64,000 nucleotides of DNA from Lethocerus indicus (lineage: Eukaryota; Arthropoda; Insecta; Hemiptera; Belostomatidae), in contig JACDQD010000011.1 of NCBI GenBank assembly GCA_019843655.1, positions 12,256,604 to 12,320,603 on the forward strand. Direction: 5' to 3'. This document shows, piece by piece, positions 20,903 to 34,930 of the stretch. Each line of letters begins with the position of its first letter. Positions within the stretch are counted from its first letter, which is position 1. The notes beneath the pieces are model-generated. The model did no database searches and was not told the DNA's origin. It saw nothing but the letters and a program-made list of their open reading frames with translations. The position numbers and the translations under genes are program-made.

Positions 20903-23900
20903 CCCATTCGTAAATTACCCCAGTTTCCATAGTTTGAATGATGCTATTGCAGTCCACAATTGAGAACTAGAAACCCTCAAGGAAATCATTTTTAAATTTA
21001 ATATTATTATTAGCGAACGTATTATCTGTTATTAGAAAACGAATCTTTTCTACAAAAAAAATAGTATTAGTGATAAAATTATTCGATGCATGAATTGTCT
21101 TAAACAGAAGTACATCGTTTATGAATTCCTTGATGATTAAATATATATAAAAATATTATATATATACTAAACACCGGCTTATATTTTTTACTAAAAATAT
21201 TTTATCACAGGTAAAATAACTTTGAATATTCATTTCTTTAGTTTCAAATGAAATTTGTAGTTATATAATGGATTTTTACTGTTTGCATGATGACCCTTTC
21301 GATGTATGAACCAATTTAGAGTAGCGCCCATCGACATATTTCATTTTCGGAATTTGTATATACGTTTTGAACCATTTTTTCTCATACGTATGAGAAACGC
21401 CTTGCAGTGAGAGTAACTATCAACCGTAGTGAGAATGATTATAAGTAAACTTTCCTCCTGCTCTGTGAAAAAAGGTTCCTGGATTTTTAAGACATCTGTA
21501 GACTTTGATGGCATTAAATTAGTTAACTATTCCCAATCATGAGCAGTATTTAGCAGTATTGAAACTTACAGACATAAATCAATTTAGAATTTAAACTCAT
21601 ATTTCTTGTAGTGGCCATAGCAGTATTATATGTGCACAGTTTAATCATCGCATAACTAAATATTATGTTTAATCCTTTAAGAACGGAAAGGTAAAACTGA
21701 TAAATCGTCTAATTGAGCAATGAAATAGGTTACTGAAGAGGAAAAAAGAAATAATGGAATCTTCACATTTAATCCATTACCGTTATAACTGTCGAATCAG
21801 TTTTTAATGTATGATTGATTATATACACCTAGAATTAAATTTTAATCAAACATTGTGGGAATAATTGTGCTAATGTGTCGAAAAAGTTTTATAATATATT
21901 TTTTATAGTAATTCTAGAGAATTTTTAATAAATTCATCCGCCTTAACATTATCGATTCGTGCAATATAAGAAGCCCTATTTACGAGATTATAATATGTCA
22001 TACTATATGTGAGGTCAATGGATGTATCTTCCATTCACGTCGACTCTATCAATATGTCAAATTTGTCAATTCCTATAAGTGGAGAATATATAAGTGGCAG
22101 TTGTGGATTCCCCGTGTTTTAAGGCACCTTACTTTGCCCCCGCCCCCCTTTGAACAGAAGAAATCGCGTGAAAAGAATTTTTTTTCGATTGCCCACGCAA
22201 CAGGCTCCTCGAAACCGATACGAATTCATATTCGGTGTCCAATTGAAGAGTGATCGATTGGTGTCCCTTCGCAATAAAATCTAGAACGGTTATTGCGCAA
22301 CAGGCCCTTATCAACTGTACCGCCCTACTTGTCTCGCTATCGGTTGAGCCCCAGTATCTTTTTCATGGAGAGAAATCAATTTACATTTCAATTAAATTAT
22401 AGTTACAGAGCTTTAGTTGAGATGGCAGCCGAAACATGCCATAATTTATAAAAAATTATAATATATAATAAAATTTTTCCAACCCGTGTTTCTAAAAGCA
22501 AGGCAAACAGGCCAAATCTGCCTATTCCGCTATATAAGAAAAGAAAATAGGCATTTTACTAATTTTATAACCACGCAGTGGGAATATAACGCCCCTATTT
22601 GTCAATTATTTTTTCCACTATTTGTATCATTGTTAAAATCGATAAATTTCTCTATCGTTCTTCTTAGAATAATCTTAGATATTTCAGAGTATCTAAATTA
22701 ACGATATTACTAAAAATGCGAGTAAAATTAACAAAATGTAAAAATTCCCAAGAGCGAACTATTCGCACTTGCTGTCAGCAAGTTTTCTCGGGTTTTGTTC
22801 TCTCGTGTGTATTGACCTGTCGGGCATTTGATATATTACAGCCCGAAGTCAAAACCGGTCTAGCGGCTTGGGACAAAATGGACGAGTCCGAAAGCAGGCT
22901 AGTTTTTGCCTTGTTCCCCTCTTCCTCTTTGCAGTTCGTATGAGCGGTATAAATACGTATTAGCTTCGGCAGTTTCTGTTTACGACACTATTATATTTGT
23001 TCTTTAATAGTTCCGCATTTTTCCCTGTCTGCCAACGAGCCTCCGATGGAGTTCGATTCTATGGAGCTGTATTTAATTGGTTTTAGGTTGTGTGAACCAT
23101 TCGGAAATTTTTGTCCTATTTATATTTCGTTACAGCTTTTACATATTATCTCCTCTGTGTGTATGTATTATTTTTACTAAAAGTTAAAGAATCCAAGAGT
23201 CCAATAAATGTGGACTGGCGATGATATACGCCATTTAATTCTGAGCACGAAAATGGGTTAATTTACAGGCTTATACTGTCCGGTATTAATTATTATCTTT
23301 GGACAAATTGAATTTGTAGTTGACCCGGAATTTTGGGCCAACGGTCGTTGTTTAAATGCGTGACTGCTAACAGGTGTCGAACTAATGACAATCTGATTAG
23401 GAAGGCTACGCCAGACGGAGCGTACAAATGACCAGTTATTGCAGAATTGGTAAGATTGAGTTCCTCCGATAATTGGTTTCCTAACAAAACGGGCATTTCG
23501 GCCTTGATTTTTCCGGTATATTTGCTTCTATTTTTACATTGCTGAACAAGTTTTTCCTGAATAAATACGAACTAAAAAATGTCTCAATTCCAACACCATT
23601 AGGAATATTACTTCTACACACTGTGCTTAATTCAAGTTTTACATACAGATATTATTAGAATTGACAAGAACTTAGACTTGAGAAAACCGAACAGAAGAGA
23701 ACCCTGTAGGGTATCACTTTTATTTGAATAGAGCTCTTTATATAAAAATTAACGTAATTTGAATTTAAGGGAAAAACGGAATAAAACCACGTTTGTTCAA
23801 TTACGAATGTTATTTATATTGAAAATTCGTTCAATAAACTTGTACATGAGGCATTTAATAACATTTTTTAAACGCGACTTAATGAAATTTTAATTAAATA

Positions 23901-24700
23901 TTTGATGCTCTGTACAAATTGTTAAATTAGGCATTGCTAAAGATAGAGTATACTATAATCCTAGACGTTAGAAGAAAGAAACAAAATTTATTTTTCTCAC
24001 TTAAAAGAAATTTTAAAAGAACTGGCAATGTTACAATTTAAGTGTGAATTAACAGAGTGCACAGAATAATAATTAGAATAATTGCTTTTATAAACGATAA
24101 GAGCCATTGAAGTTTATTTGAGCAGTTTTAAAGATTAACAATTTTTTTTAATAATACAGATTAAACCTAGAGTTCTTTTTCAAGAGCATATTTGGAGGGT
24201 CTCCACTGATATATAAGTTTACATTTAACAGAAATTCGTGTCCCAATTGAAATGTTTCGCAATGGTTGAAACGTAAAAAAATACCACGTGTCTGACATAA
24301 ATCTTCAACTTTACGGTGCTGTACCTAAGACTTTAGTGGTGTTCTACTGCGAAGAGATGTTTTGTTGTATGCAATATTGCGCTCTAGGAAAAAATGCAAA
24401 GATTTCATCTATTTGACACTAATGTACTGAGTGTACACAATGTGAAATTTCTGCCATTGAATATTGGCCGAACGCCAATTTGAACTAGATGAGAAAAATT
24501 TGGACAGCCAGGTCTTTTTTTGCATGTAATAAGTCTGATTGTGCAATATAAAATGGTTAAGCATTTTTAACAGTCATTTCCACGTCAGCCGCTACAATAA
24601 AATACTACATTCAAATTTCATTATCATTTGTTAGAAAACATTGAAACTCGCTGTTTAAAACGGATCCTTACCTATGATACCTTCGATCCTTGCAATTTCC
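20903..24700. other. Gene-free stretch, possibly intronic
   Basis: AT-rich with short stop-bounded ORFs. GC-elevated segments at ~22130-22330, ~22740-22950 and ~23300-23480 are candidates for conserved non-coding DNA. No repeat families or RNA genes recognised. Confidence 0.35.
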
Positions 24701-24704
24701 ACTA

Positions 24705-25091
24705 TTAATAGACTTTAATTCTACTATAAACATTCAGAAGTACAAATGATATTTCACGCCGGCACATGCACAGACGCGGAACATGCAGAAAGTTGTGAGA
24801 AGATAAAGCAAGCCCGATTGTCGCAAGCGAAAGACAGTGAAAGAAAAGCAAAACTACACGCGCTATAAATGCCCACATAAATGAATTCTGTATTGATGAT
24901 TCACTGTCGTCACAGGCTTCTGAACCATTACTCAGTCGTTCTGAGTAAACACGATACATTATCGATTGATTAAAATAGAAAATAATAAAAAAAGGAATAG
25001 CTCCGCCTACAATGCCATAATTCCATAGGCATGTTTGTAATTCCAAGTGCAATAAATTCGAATCAAGAGAGTATATAAATAATTGGAACAT
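24705..25091 (-). other. 128-codon open frame, possible two-pass membrane peptide
   Basis: Starts in a perfect GCCACCATG context on the - strand. The predicted peptide has two hydrophobic stretches (around IVGGAIPFFIIFYF and FIARVVLLFFHCLSLATIGL) separated by a polar loop with NGS and several acidic residues. Composition looks more protein-like than most frames here. Against it: no recognised family, no nearby exon pair and no obvious polyA signal. It may be a single-exon gene, an exon of something larger or coincidence. Confidence 0.2.
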
Positions 25092-25094
25092 GGT

Positions 25095-27440
25095 GGCTTA
25101 GGAAACCTATTTGATGGTCCGGGCTAGTATGGAAACAACAAAGAATGATAAGTGCTTTTGTTGGTTTTTCACACCTAAACTACACTAGGATACATAGCCA
25201 TTTATGATAATTAAGAGAATATGTTCCACTTCATTCGGACGGAGGTTCGAAGTTTGAGTTCTCTCGAAGGTGTTTCCTTAAGAATAATTTCATTTAAGAT
25301 AAGCCCGAAATAGTGACCAAACCAATGCCAAAACTCGAACAGCTGTCCCACTTTTGGCGTTATACACAGGAGGAACCAAATTCACAGGAGGAAAAAAGAA
25401 GAAGAATTAGACCGCCATTGACCGGTGATTAAACATATTTTCGGTGAAAAATGTCGGTTTACGTCTCAGAATTTCCGGTTACGCTTTTGGCCGGCACCGT
25501 CAAATTTTCAATTTCAAACAGGAAATTCTTTCCAACTGAGCTACATATATTTTTACGTTATGCCTCAAATTTCCGGAATTAATTTCGGATAATGGCACAT
25601 ATATCAATTTCTTGCGGTTGTGGCTTGACAATTTTAAATGAAACATTATTCTGTTCCTCTCGAATGTGAATCTAAATATAAACCTAGTGTTAATTTAATG
25701 GTAATTCATGAAAATCCTTCTACGAAATAGATTCTGGCTCGCATGTTATCTCAGAAAATGGTTTGGCCTTCGTGTACATGTCTTTTGCAAGAGGCACTAT
25801 TATAATTACCTACATGTTGACTAAAATATTTCGTCAATTTTGTCTACAATTGAGAGAGAAAAAGCGGTATTTTCTGGTTCATGGAGGTGATTTTGAAAAA
25901 AATGTGAAAAACTGGCGTTTCTCTCATTCAGAGGAACAGATCTATCTTTCTCTCTTATCCGCAGTTATAGACAGGAGATAGCGACAGCAAACAAATTTTT
26001 TCCCTGCTTTTGGGTCCTACCGAGAAAACCTAAGAAAATACTTGTTTATGACAAGGATTATCTTCTATTGATTTTACCGAGATTTTCTCGTGCTCGAACA
26101 AGTGAATTCAATAAGACATTTTAAAACCCTTTGAGATGATTTTAATCCGCAGAAATTCGAGACGTTATGAATCAAGGAGTAGCGCGAAACGATATTGTAA
26201 TGACGATTTAAAAGGCTCACAAACGCCGCTTTTCAATAGGTAAAAGTGGAGAAGAGCGATGGTAACGTGAGGAGATATCGATAAAAGCATATTAAAACTT
26301 TTAACTTCCCACTGATAAGATAACACCGGCCGTGTAAACACTGATCACAAATTCAGTTCAGAAATCGAAAATTAATATATATCTGGAATAAAGTTATTAT
26401 TTTATTCCTTTTTATCTTATAACAATATAAAAGCATTTAAGTACTAGAGAACCGGCCTAGTGTAAGGGATACCAGGGGTGTCCAGCAATCCTACTGACGC
26501 TGGTTGTGAAGCTGGACAAGTTAGATTAAATTTAACGAAGTTAAAATCTTGGACATCGGATAACAAAACGAACCCTCCCGTACAAAATTATTATGTCTAG
26601 TCTGTTTTATGAAATTAAAAATATTATGATGTCAGTACGCAATTTTTAGCGATGAGAACATTGAATATAATACTGCTGCGATCTTTTTCATTATTAAATT
26701 TGGGTATTAAAAATCTGCGATGTACAGGATTCCCTATGGAGTCCTGTTTGGAGTTGACTACCTTGGGTTTTTTTAATGAAATTCCCAGATTGGCTCCTTT
26801 TCCACGTTCTCGTGACCCAACTATGTAATCAATTCCGCTTTACTCGCAGGGTTTAATTCGATGAATCTGAAATCAGAAATCCGTAAAGGAAATGGGGAGG
26901 AGGGGAGTGGATTTTGTCAAGGGGAGAACCCCGGACTCGCGCTAACTTAATGGTAAGGCCCCACCGTCAGACCACGAGTCCCTTGGAATTTAATTTACGA
27001 GCACCGACCATTTCTACAGGTTTCCCCCTGGGTTGAAGCGCTTACGGCAGACTAGAATCCGAAACCGGTCTAACGTAGGGCCGATTAACCGAGTGGAAAT
27101 CAAGGGTGATGATATTCTAAACCCTCGCGAACTCCAAACCAGGTAGCTTCAGTTATTGTGACTTTTGGAAATAATTCAATACAATGCAATATTTGAGTAG
27201 CTTCTGGCGGCGTTCTCGCTGTCTCTATTCCAGTTTCAATTCTTCCACATGGCCTTTCCCTTTTTTAAATAGTATTCCGGTTCGAGTGCACAATCCCGCG
27301 ACAGTCATAATTTCTGGGGGTGATATTATAGCCGCCTTTTTTCTCCCCCCACCACGAGGCCTTCACCCTAATGAGCGGCGAGGGCGAATTTATTGAGCGT
27401 GTTTGTTTTAATTACAACGGTCGAGCCTGCCTAATTGATG
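25095..27440. other. No supported gene
   Basis: AT-rich with GC-elevated patches at ~26880-27120 and ~27280-27400, which contain CpG-rich runs and TAAT motifs and may be regulatory. Nothing coding identified. Confidence 0.35.
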
Positions 27441-28063
27441 GCTCACCCTGCCACCAGCATCGCCTCCATTAGATCAGAAAATTGGGAAGCAAAATTATAC
27501 AGAAATTTATGACTTCTTTTATCTAACGGAACAGGCACGGCGTTCACTCGTTTTTGTCTGGTATTTTCTATTCGCACGTTCTTTGTATCCTCAGCACCAA
27601 TATTTGTTATCGTGAAGTATATTTTCTTCTCTGAAGATTCCGAATTCTTTTTTTTAAAGCGAATTGTGTTGAATGTCAACATGCATTATCGGATCCTAGT
27701 ATTTTCTTAATGAGTTAAGTTTGAGTGATCAATTTTTTTTAAATTTTACACTCATGAATTCTTCATAACTGCACAAACGTAATCAGATTTTTACACATTT
27801 TTATCAAACGGGTATAATTTTGTAATTTAATTTGTAGAAATCTGATCGTAATTTTCTCTGTAATTTAATTTTTGTTATTGATGAATTGCCTAAAATGGAC
27901 GTATCGTTTTAATGAACAGCTTACTGCATGTTATAAGACAAAATTTCAATCTCATCAAATTACTTTTTATGCTCAAACGACATTTAAGAAATTTATATTT
28001 ATTGTAGGACCCAAATGGTTTATTTTCTTCGTAAAATAAACCAGGAGCGGTGAACTGAGGTAC

Positions 28064-28255
28064 CTTCTTGGCGCCTGTAAAGTCACTATATTTTAGTGTC
28101 ATCGATTCTCCTTCATTATCAATTGACATTGTAATTTCCTGTGAGCCAATTCGGTTGAAGTGCATAATAGAATTATCTGTAATAGTATCTATAAGATTTT
28201 TTGCGGTAGGTGTATTTAGTTGGAGGGAACATTGGAGAACAGCCGCTACCATAGA
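28064..28255 (-). other. Possible coding exon inside a 138-codon - strand frame
   Basis: The frame 27890-28306 is open for 138 codons. Within it an acceptor (TAGTCTTTCAACCCCAG) ends at 28256 and a donor (AAG|GTACCT) starts at 28063, giving a 64-codon phase 0-0 exon. The peptide is balanced (for example TPTAKNLIDTITDNSIMHF, then SIDNEGESMTLKYSDF) but matches no family I recognise. A second - strand frame at 27443-27682 lies just beyond. These could be exons of an unrecognised gene, a decayed element or chance. Confidence 0.2.
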
Positions 28256-28899
28256 CTGGGGTTGAAAGACTACCACAACGCGGCGCCAGTTGCCCCTCCC
28301 TCCCATTCTCTGTCGCCATAGAGACCTAGATAACTAAGGCCGAGACAAATCAATGGATCAAAGGCCTTATAAATATTGCTTCGGAGGGACTGAATCCAGT
28401 ATTCATCGTATGTACCGAACTAGGATAATAAATCATTATAAATTACTCTGCAGCGATGTCGTTGGGAATTACATATGAACTAGACTGGAGGAACAAGCGG
28501 AACATATTGAATTAAGACAGTTTAGAAATAATTAGAATTCGCGACATATTTTCTCGACCTTTCGCTACATTCTTATTAGTAACCATTATGGGAGCCAAAA
28601 ATTAAGGGACTAAGTCATAATATTATTGAATGGGTGTTGATTATTTGAATTTAAATCTTGAACATTGCTTTTTACATTATATTTTACAAAATTATATATA
28701 AAATATAATTAACGTATACTATAAGATACACGGCAATAAAACTGTATGCTACTTTACCATATTTAATACGAACTATGAGTAAGCCGTACTATCGATTCAT
28801 TATAATAATAAAAATAATACAGTTGAATGATAATTATGGACTGGAGTTTTATTGCATACTTTCGACCAGCGCATCTAAAAAGAATAGGTAAAATAAGGA

Positions 28900-29204
28900 G
28901 GGAAATTCTATCGGCCGAGGTTGGCAGTAGGGTAGAGGGGCGGACGATGACGTCACTGTTGGCCGCGGGTCTTGTACCTAACCAGAGATGAAGGTGGCAC
29001 TGAGTGGGAGTGGGACAGAGACAACACTGGCAGTGGCCGTCCCCTTCGTCTATATCTATATATACATATATATCTATATATATTTCCCTCTCTTTCCCTC
29101 CCTCTACCGCTCCCGGTGACTCCTTCTCACTCCCTCTCGTTGCGATCAGCTGATCGTGGGGGGGACCCGACCCACCTCCATCCGCGAGCGCCTGGGTCTG
29201 TTCA
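28900..29204 (+). promoter_or_regulatory. Promoter region of the long-intron gene
   Basis: An abrupt rise in GC and CpG. It contains a consensus CRE (TGACGTCA near 28949), an E-box palindrome (GATCAGCTGATC near 29146), a CT/TA simple tract at ~29045-29105, and an arthropod initiator-like TTCAGTC at ~29198-29204. There is no TATA box at -30 of that initiator. It lies just upstream of a GC-rich leader and the first donor sites. The start site is not proven. Confidence 0.5.
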
Positions 29205-29360
29205 GTCCTCGCCCGTTTACCGATAGGCGTCTGTCGTCGCCTCTATTCATCTACTCTTCTACGTACGCTCGTTGCCCTTGCTTGCGGACCTTTGCCCAGA
29301 ACCGTTCCGATATCTGTCGGCCGCACTTTTTGCCACATTTCAAGGAAACTTTCGAAGGAG

Positions 29361-29423
29361 ATGTCAGGTCCCGTCGCACAGTTTGAGGACCGGCAGTGGG
29401 GTGAGCCGCGAATAGCTTCGTGA
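29361..29423 (+). CDS. uORF or alternative first coding segment (MSGPVAQ...)
   Basis: ATG at 29361 (G at -3) opens a 20-codon frame ending at TGA 29421-29423. A possible donor, TGGG|GTGAGC, starts at 29401 after MSGPVAQFEDRQW plus one base (phase 1). Unspliced it is a uORF for the ATG at 29597. If that donor is used, the phase matches the frame in which the elements at 43593 and 55086 encode GKLT.A...AKYL. Both readings are shown directly by the sequence; which one operates is unknown. Confidence 0.35.
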   Translation: MSGPVAQFEDRQWGEPRIAS

Positions 29424-29596
29424 CAGTATTGCCGAGCGGGGAGTATTTTGTAAAAACAGAAACGTGACTGTGATAAAACGCCCGTTCCAGTGAAACGTTA
29501 GGCTCTCTTTCGTTACATTGTTTTCTTCTGCCTCGAAGTTACCTGTGTGCGCTGTTCTCTTAAATTAATTTGTTATAGTAGTTCCCCTTAGAAAAG

Positions 29597-29656
29597 ATGT
29601 CTACGTCCAAGCTGTCGACCAAACCGATCGCCAGGAGAGTGCGAAAAATCAGCAGA
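29597..29656 (+). CDS. First coding exon of an unidentified long-intron gene
   Basis: ATG at 29597 (context AAAAGATGT, A at -3) starts MSTSKLSTKPIARRVRKISR, and the exon ends at AGA|GTAAGT in phase 0. The donor is near-consensus. The peptide is strongly basic and serine-rich, with no recognisable domain, as expected for a short alternative N-terminus. A CpG-rich leader of about 400 nt precedes it. No downstream coding exon was recognised before the window ends, so the first intron exceeds 34 kb. Very long first introns with ratchet-type sites are typical of insect developmental and neuronal genes. The gene is not identified. Confidence 0.5.
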
Positions 29657-32600
29657 GTAAGTTGCCACATAACATTGTTCATTGATGTCAATTTAAATTT
29701 TTTCTTTAAAACAAAATCAGCAGTTTGTAGTCCTACTCTGTATTACTGCCTCTGTGTTAGTAAGATGCATAAAGCAGAAAGCATTATGATAAATATTTTA
29801 ATTTTCGAGCCTAATTTGGTGCTTTGAAATTCGATCGCCTTCATATTTACTAATTGAACCTAGTTTTTTCATAACTCAACGAAAGTCATCTCGTATTATA
29901 TTCAATTTTTATTTTCTGGCCCTAAGTGTATGTAACTCTTCGCCCGAATTACATTAAACTGTATCTATAATTGTTTGTCGTCAGGGAAATGTATTTAGGG
30001 AGTATCATTATATTGTAAAAATGAGAAATTCTTCGTATAAAATCCGAGCTGTTAACCCAATACAACGAAGTTACATTGTCGCCATTATTGTAACGATAAC
30101 CTTTCGTTGAGGTTACAATGCAACTGGTTTTTTCGGGACGAGATCGTTTGGAAATGCTATGGTTCAAGAAAAGTTAAACTTTTTGTTAAAGATTTTTGGC
30201 ATCAATTTAGGTAGAATGGAATATCATGTGGAGTTTTATTGTACAGTCTCAAAATTCAGTTGTATTTGACTTACAAAGATAAATTAATCCAATAATTGGT
30301 CCACTAAACTAGTAATTTTTCAACAAGTAAAAAAATGGACTATTCAACTGAGAAAATAGTTACCATAAAAATCTGATCATAAATTATTGAAGTGGTTAAA
30401 TAATATATACTTCATATTAAGCATTTATCGAAGCGTTTATTCAGCACAAGTTGAGTATGAATAAGTCACTTTATAAATTTGGTTTAGACTATAAATATAC
30501 AGAAATAATGAGTCAAAATTATTCAAAATAATAAATAGAATATTAAAAAAATATAAAATAAATTTGACTGTTTCCCACAAATGTCAAGTCTCAAATTCTT
30601 AGCATTAAAAAGAAAAAAAAGGTTTATTTTGTATTTAGCACATTTATTTAATTTTAGTTCTTAATATTATTCACTTCTTTAATTATTTTTTGTTAGTTTT
30701 TTGTTAAATGGACTTCTTTTGATTTATAGGCCCTCGTGTTAACATTTTTACAGTATAAAAATTTACTAGTAAAAATTATATTATTTTAAAGTCAATGCTA
30801 TAACCTACATCACTAGTTTTTGGTTTGCATCGATGACTGAAAATATGAAATTGATTGTTCTAATTTTTGGTTATTTTTATAATACATGGTAGTATTTTTT
30901 CTTCAGTTGAGAACGATTTAGAGATTTATAAATCAAGTTGCAACAAAATAATTCATCAGTAGTGTTAAAAAGCATTCTGGAATAATACATGTAAGGCTTG
31001 CCCCTCCCAGATGGCGAACTTTTATGAACCATATTTACCCTTTATTTATTCAGCTAAGATATCGAGTTTGCAAAACGACGAAATGTGACGAGTTCGTACA
31101 AAAAAATTGTTTTAATTACTATATGTCCATTCAGCCTGCCGTTCAACAGTTGCGTGCCCATTTTATGGGCCCTTCTCCCCTAGCCATAAATCTCGGCGGT
31201 AATGGCAATGTCCGACATCTCTCGTTATGTCGATCCAACATCGTTTAATAACGGTCATATTAAGTCTTGAAAAAATAACATTATTCAACCAATTTAGAGA
31301 AATGTTATTAAATGTCTTCAAATTTGGGTCTTTTCCGTCATTTTCCTCATGTATTATTATTCATTTCTCATCAGTACAGTAACGATTTACAATAATGTTC
31401 TAAAACCTTAAACATATTGTTCAGTCATATACATTGTTCTCCTACGGAGTGTTCTATTACCCCAAGACAAGTTGATAATCGCGATCAATTGGAAGTGTTT
31501 ATTTAATTTTGAAAATAATTTAACATAATTTTCATATTATTTATTGTTTACACATGATAAGAAAATTAATAAAACATGATATTTAAATTAGCAATTTTAT
31601 TAATGACTGAATTCGAATGTTTAACTATATAAAGTTAAATTTATAACAAGGTTCAGATACTCAATAGAATACATTGTTTCCTTATTCAATAATTTTTTTT
31701 TCTCGGGCCTTTTCATACAACGGCGAAAGGCCGATACTAAATCTCATGATTGACTCGCCAGAGTATGACTTCAGTTGCATACGATTTGGTTCGTTTAACC
31801 TGTTTCGTGTGCGATATCCTTACCATATTTAAGAAATATATATTATCAGTAGGAACATATCAAGTTGGATATGTGACATATTGTTAAAATGTTGATTGCT
31901 TCAATTTGATAAGCAAATGTGCAGGTGGGTGTAGATAGCGCTTGAAGAGGTTTGGAATATATTAAATAAGATTATGACACTCGTTAATATAATATTATTA
32001 AATTATGTTGGTCGGTAAGGATCTTAAATATTTTTTATGGGAATAAATAATTCTTTACATAACACATTAAGATAAATATGTTTTTTTATAGCGAAAATGT
32101 GTAGCATCTACTGTCCGCGTAAATTCTATTGTGGTATCCCATCGGTTCCCCTCCCCGGAGAAATGCTTAGTCAAAAATTTAGTTTCGTAAGTCGATTTTA
32201 TTATTTTGCGGAATTGCACGAATGGCTAAAATTAACTATTCTTCGCAATTCGTAATTGTTTTGAGAATCAAGGGCGATAGATAAATTTTGTGTAAATAAA
32301 TGCTTGAGAAGTGCATAATATCATAAATGCACTGGACGGCAATGTTTCCATATATGGTCATTCATTCTGTTTGGTGTGACCTAGGTTTGGTTTGTGATCC
32401 CACGCTGATCCATAATCATATTATCATTTCATACTATCGTGAGGACCTGTTTTATCTGCCCGAGCTGACACATCCAAGGGAAATTTCTACAAACCTGAGT
32501 ATTTTGTCAATTTTTTTGCAATTCACTCTGGAAACCGATTTCTTATTTGGGAAAAAAGAGGAAATTCGGTGATGAATCGGGTCAACGACCCTCCCCAACT

Positions 32601-34499
32601 TAAGTTATTTATAGCTTTGAAAAGTAAATCAATAGTGTAATTTAAAAGAGTGGAGGTTGACACTGACCGTGGGCCGCGACAATTGTCATCGCATTATTTT
32701 AATATTTCAGCAAGAAATTAGAAGAAATCAATCTAACGAGTAAATTAGTTTAACGTTCATCGAGTAGTACGTAAAGTATATCAATTTCTGCGACGGCGGA
32801 GCCTCGTGTATCGAGAAACTGCAAGGCCGACAATTGTCTAGACTGAGACTAGAATTTCATTCACAATTAGCAAAACTGCAAGTCAAATAATCTATACCGG
32901 CAATAGAGACAGGCAATAGGGTGAAAAGTGTCCCTAACGAAGAAAATTAATATTATTAATAAAATATTCCTGGAAAGATCCTCCGCTCTAAGAATATCCA
33001 GATGGCATTCTGTTTCTATAATAAATCGAAATGTAAAAACAGTAAAAAAATAATTATCAATAAATAACGTGGTCTATGTATCATGTATGCATCACCATAC
33101 CAGAGTACAACACAATATAGAAAAGAGGAAAGAACAACACAGATTGTTATGAGATGGGGTATTTATAGCTCGTTGTGAATCATCTTTATCAACTGTTTTT
33201 CAAAACCAAAATCCAAGTTAAATATCTCCACGGTAAATAAACATTTTCCTCAGCTTCCAGGTTTTATAATTATGTAATTTGTTTGCAAATGCAACTGAGA
33301 CGTCCTTCAGCCGTTTGACCGAACCCACCCGAATTGAGGTTGAGTTGACCGTAATAAATATTCAATTACCGATCGATGGTTCGAGTCGATCGAAGTACCG
33401 CTGTATCGATTAATGAGTCATCGCACGACGGAGTGACGCGATGTCGAGAAAATCGAGAGGTGCAACTATAAGTCGTTGCGCAAAATTTAAATCGACTTTC
33501 TTAAATTGCGAAATTCCCGTTTTTTTAAACCGTGTCACGCTCGCCGGGGACGGCCAAGCTGTTCGCACGTCGCAGGATTTGGTTTTTGCAGTATTCTAAT
33601 CCACTCTTTGGTCCTGGACCAGTATCGGCTATGCTCCATCGTCAGTAGAACTCCGTTAGAAATAATGCGGATACTTGCACGTGTTGGTTGTAGACAAATA
33701 CTCCCCTAAGACAAATGGTGACGGAATGTAATCTCTTCAATCGATTGGGTATTTGATTGATAAGGCCGGATGACTATGGATATCACTATGGTTTTCACAT
33801 ATATATAATTATGATTCCGAGTTGTTTTTTGTTTATTTGTTTAAAAAGTGAAATTCTTATTCGTTCGTACATTTTCCAGACACTCGACGACACTCATAAC
33901 TTTTCGGAGGGTGAGACGGCGTCCTTGCGTTATTTTTATTCACTGGCGAAGCTTCGCATTCAAAATATAAATATTTATAGGACCGAGCTTTATCTTCACG
34001 TCCGCATGCCGATTCTAAATCTAAAAACGGAGATGGAAAACGGGGGAAAACCGTTTTAAAGTCAAAGCCTGCAATTATAAATTGGAGGTTTTACTGTCTT
34101 TCTTTAAGCCAGTGAGGGGACAGAGTGAGTCCTAAGATAGAAAAAGAACCGACTAGTCCGACTGAGAACAGGAAAGGAAGCAAACGACAAAAACCTGAGA
34201 GAAACGTTTACAACCTTGGCAGCCAAATCATAAAAAATAATCTGCATAAAAATTTTAATTTTTTTTTATATGGTACTGATATCTAACAGTTATGTGTATT
34301 GGTCCATCGCGGTCGCTCCTACCAGGGCGAGAAAAACTAGCCTCAAGAGTTTTGTGCTAATATATTTCTTTGCTGAGCAACTCTAGGTATAATTTTCAAG
34401 TACTATGTGTTTAAGTGTGTAAATTATACTAACGTTGATGTTAGTAATGAAAACTTCTTACCGTGGGATAATTATTACTGAGTTCGACGTGTAATACCA

Positions 34500-34930
34500 G
34501 TCATTAGCTTGTTTTATCGCCGCGTTTTATACCTCCCGGACCCATGTTCTGCAAGGGTTATGGCCCCTGATTTCGGTTACGATCACAGCCGTACCTTGAT
34601 TGACGTCTGACGCCGTTCCCAGTTCATTAAGCTAATGAACAATTTCAAAGGGCCGTTGTAACATGTTGCCGCTGTGACAGTTTCGCGGGAAACCAATTTG
34701 ATTCATCGTTTCAGCGCTCCCGATATTTTCGGCGGATAAAATACGTTCGAGGCGATCGGCGCAGGCGGAAAGAGTGCGTTTATCTGGGTCAACAGGCCTC
34801 AGGCTTCCGCCCGGCCTATAAAAAGAAGAAAAAGAAACGAAATTCGCTCACAGACTCCGCAAAAATAGATACGGGCCGATTTAAACTATCTCAGTGGCAT
34901 TTCTCGGTGGGAGGGGTGGACGTCGAGCTA
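34500..34930. promoter_or_regulatory. Candidate enhancer island
   Basis: GC- and CpG-elevated intronic block containing homeodomain-type TAAT-containing sites (AGCTAATG near 34630), a GATATTTTC-rich segment and a TATAAAAAG at ~34815. There is no coding frame. Called on composition; conservation was not testable. Confidence 0.25.

Noticed and set aside
31905..31935. Another ratchet-like site, GTGCAG|GTGGGT
   Set aside because: No polypyrimidine tract before the AG and no similarity to the two strong elements.
32348..32357. Perfect CArG box CCATATATGG
   Set aside because: CC(A/T)6GG is expected several times in 64 kb of this composition; no clustering.
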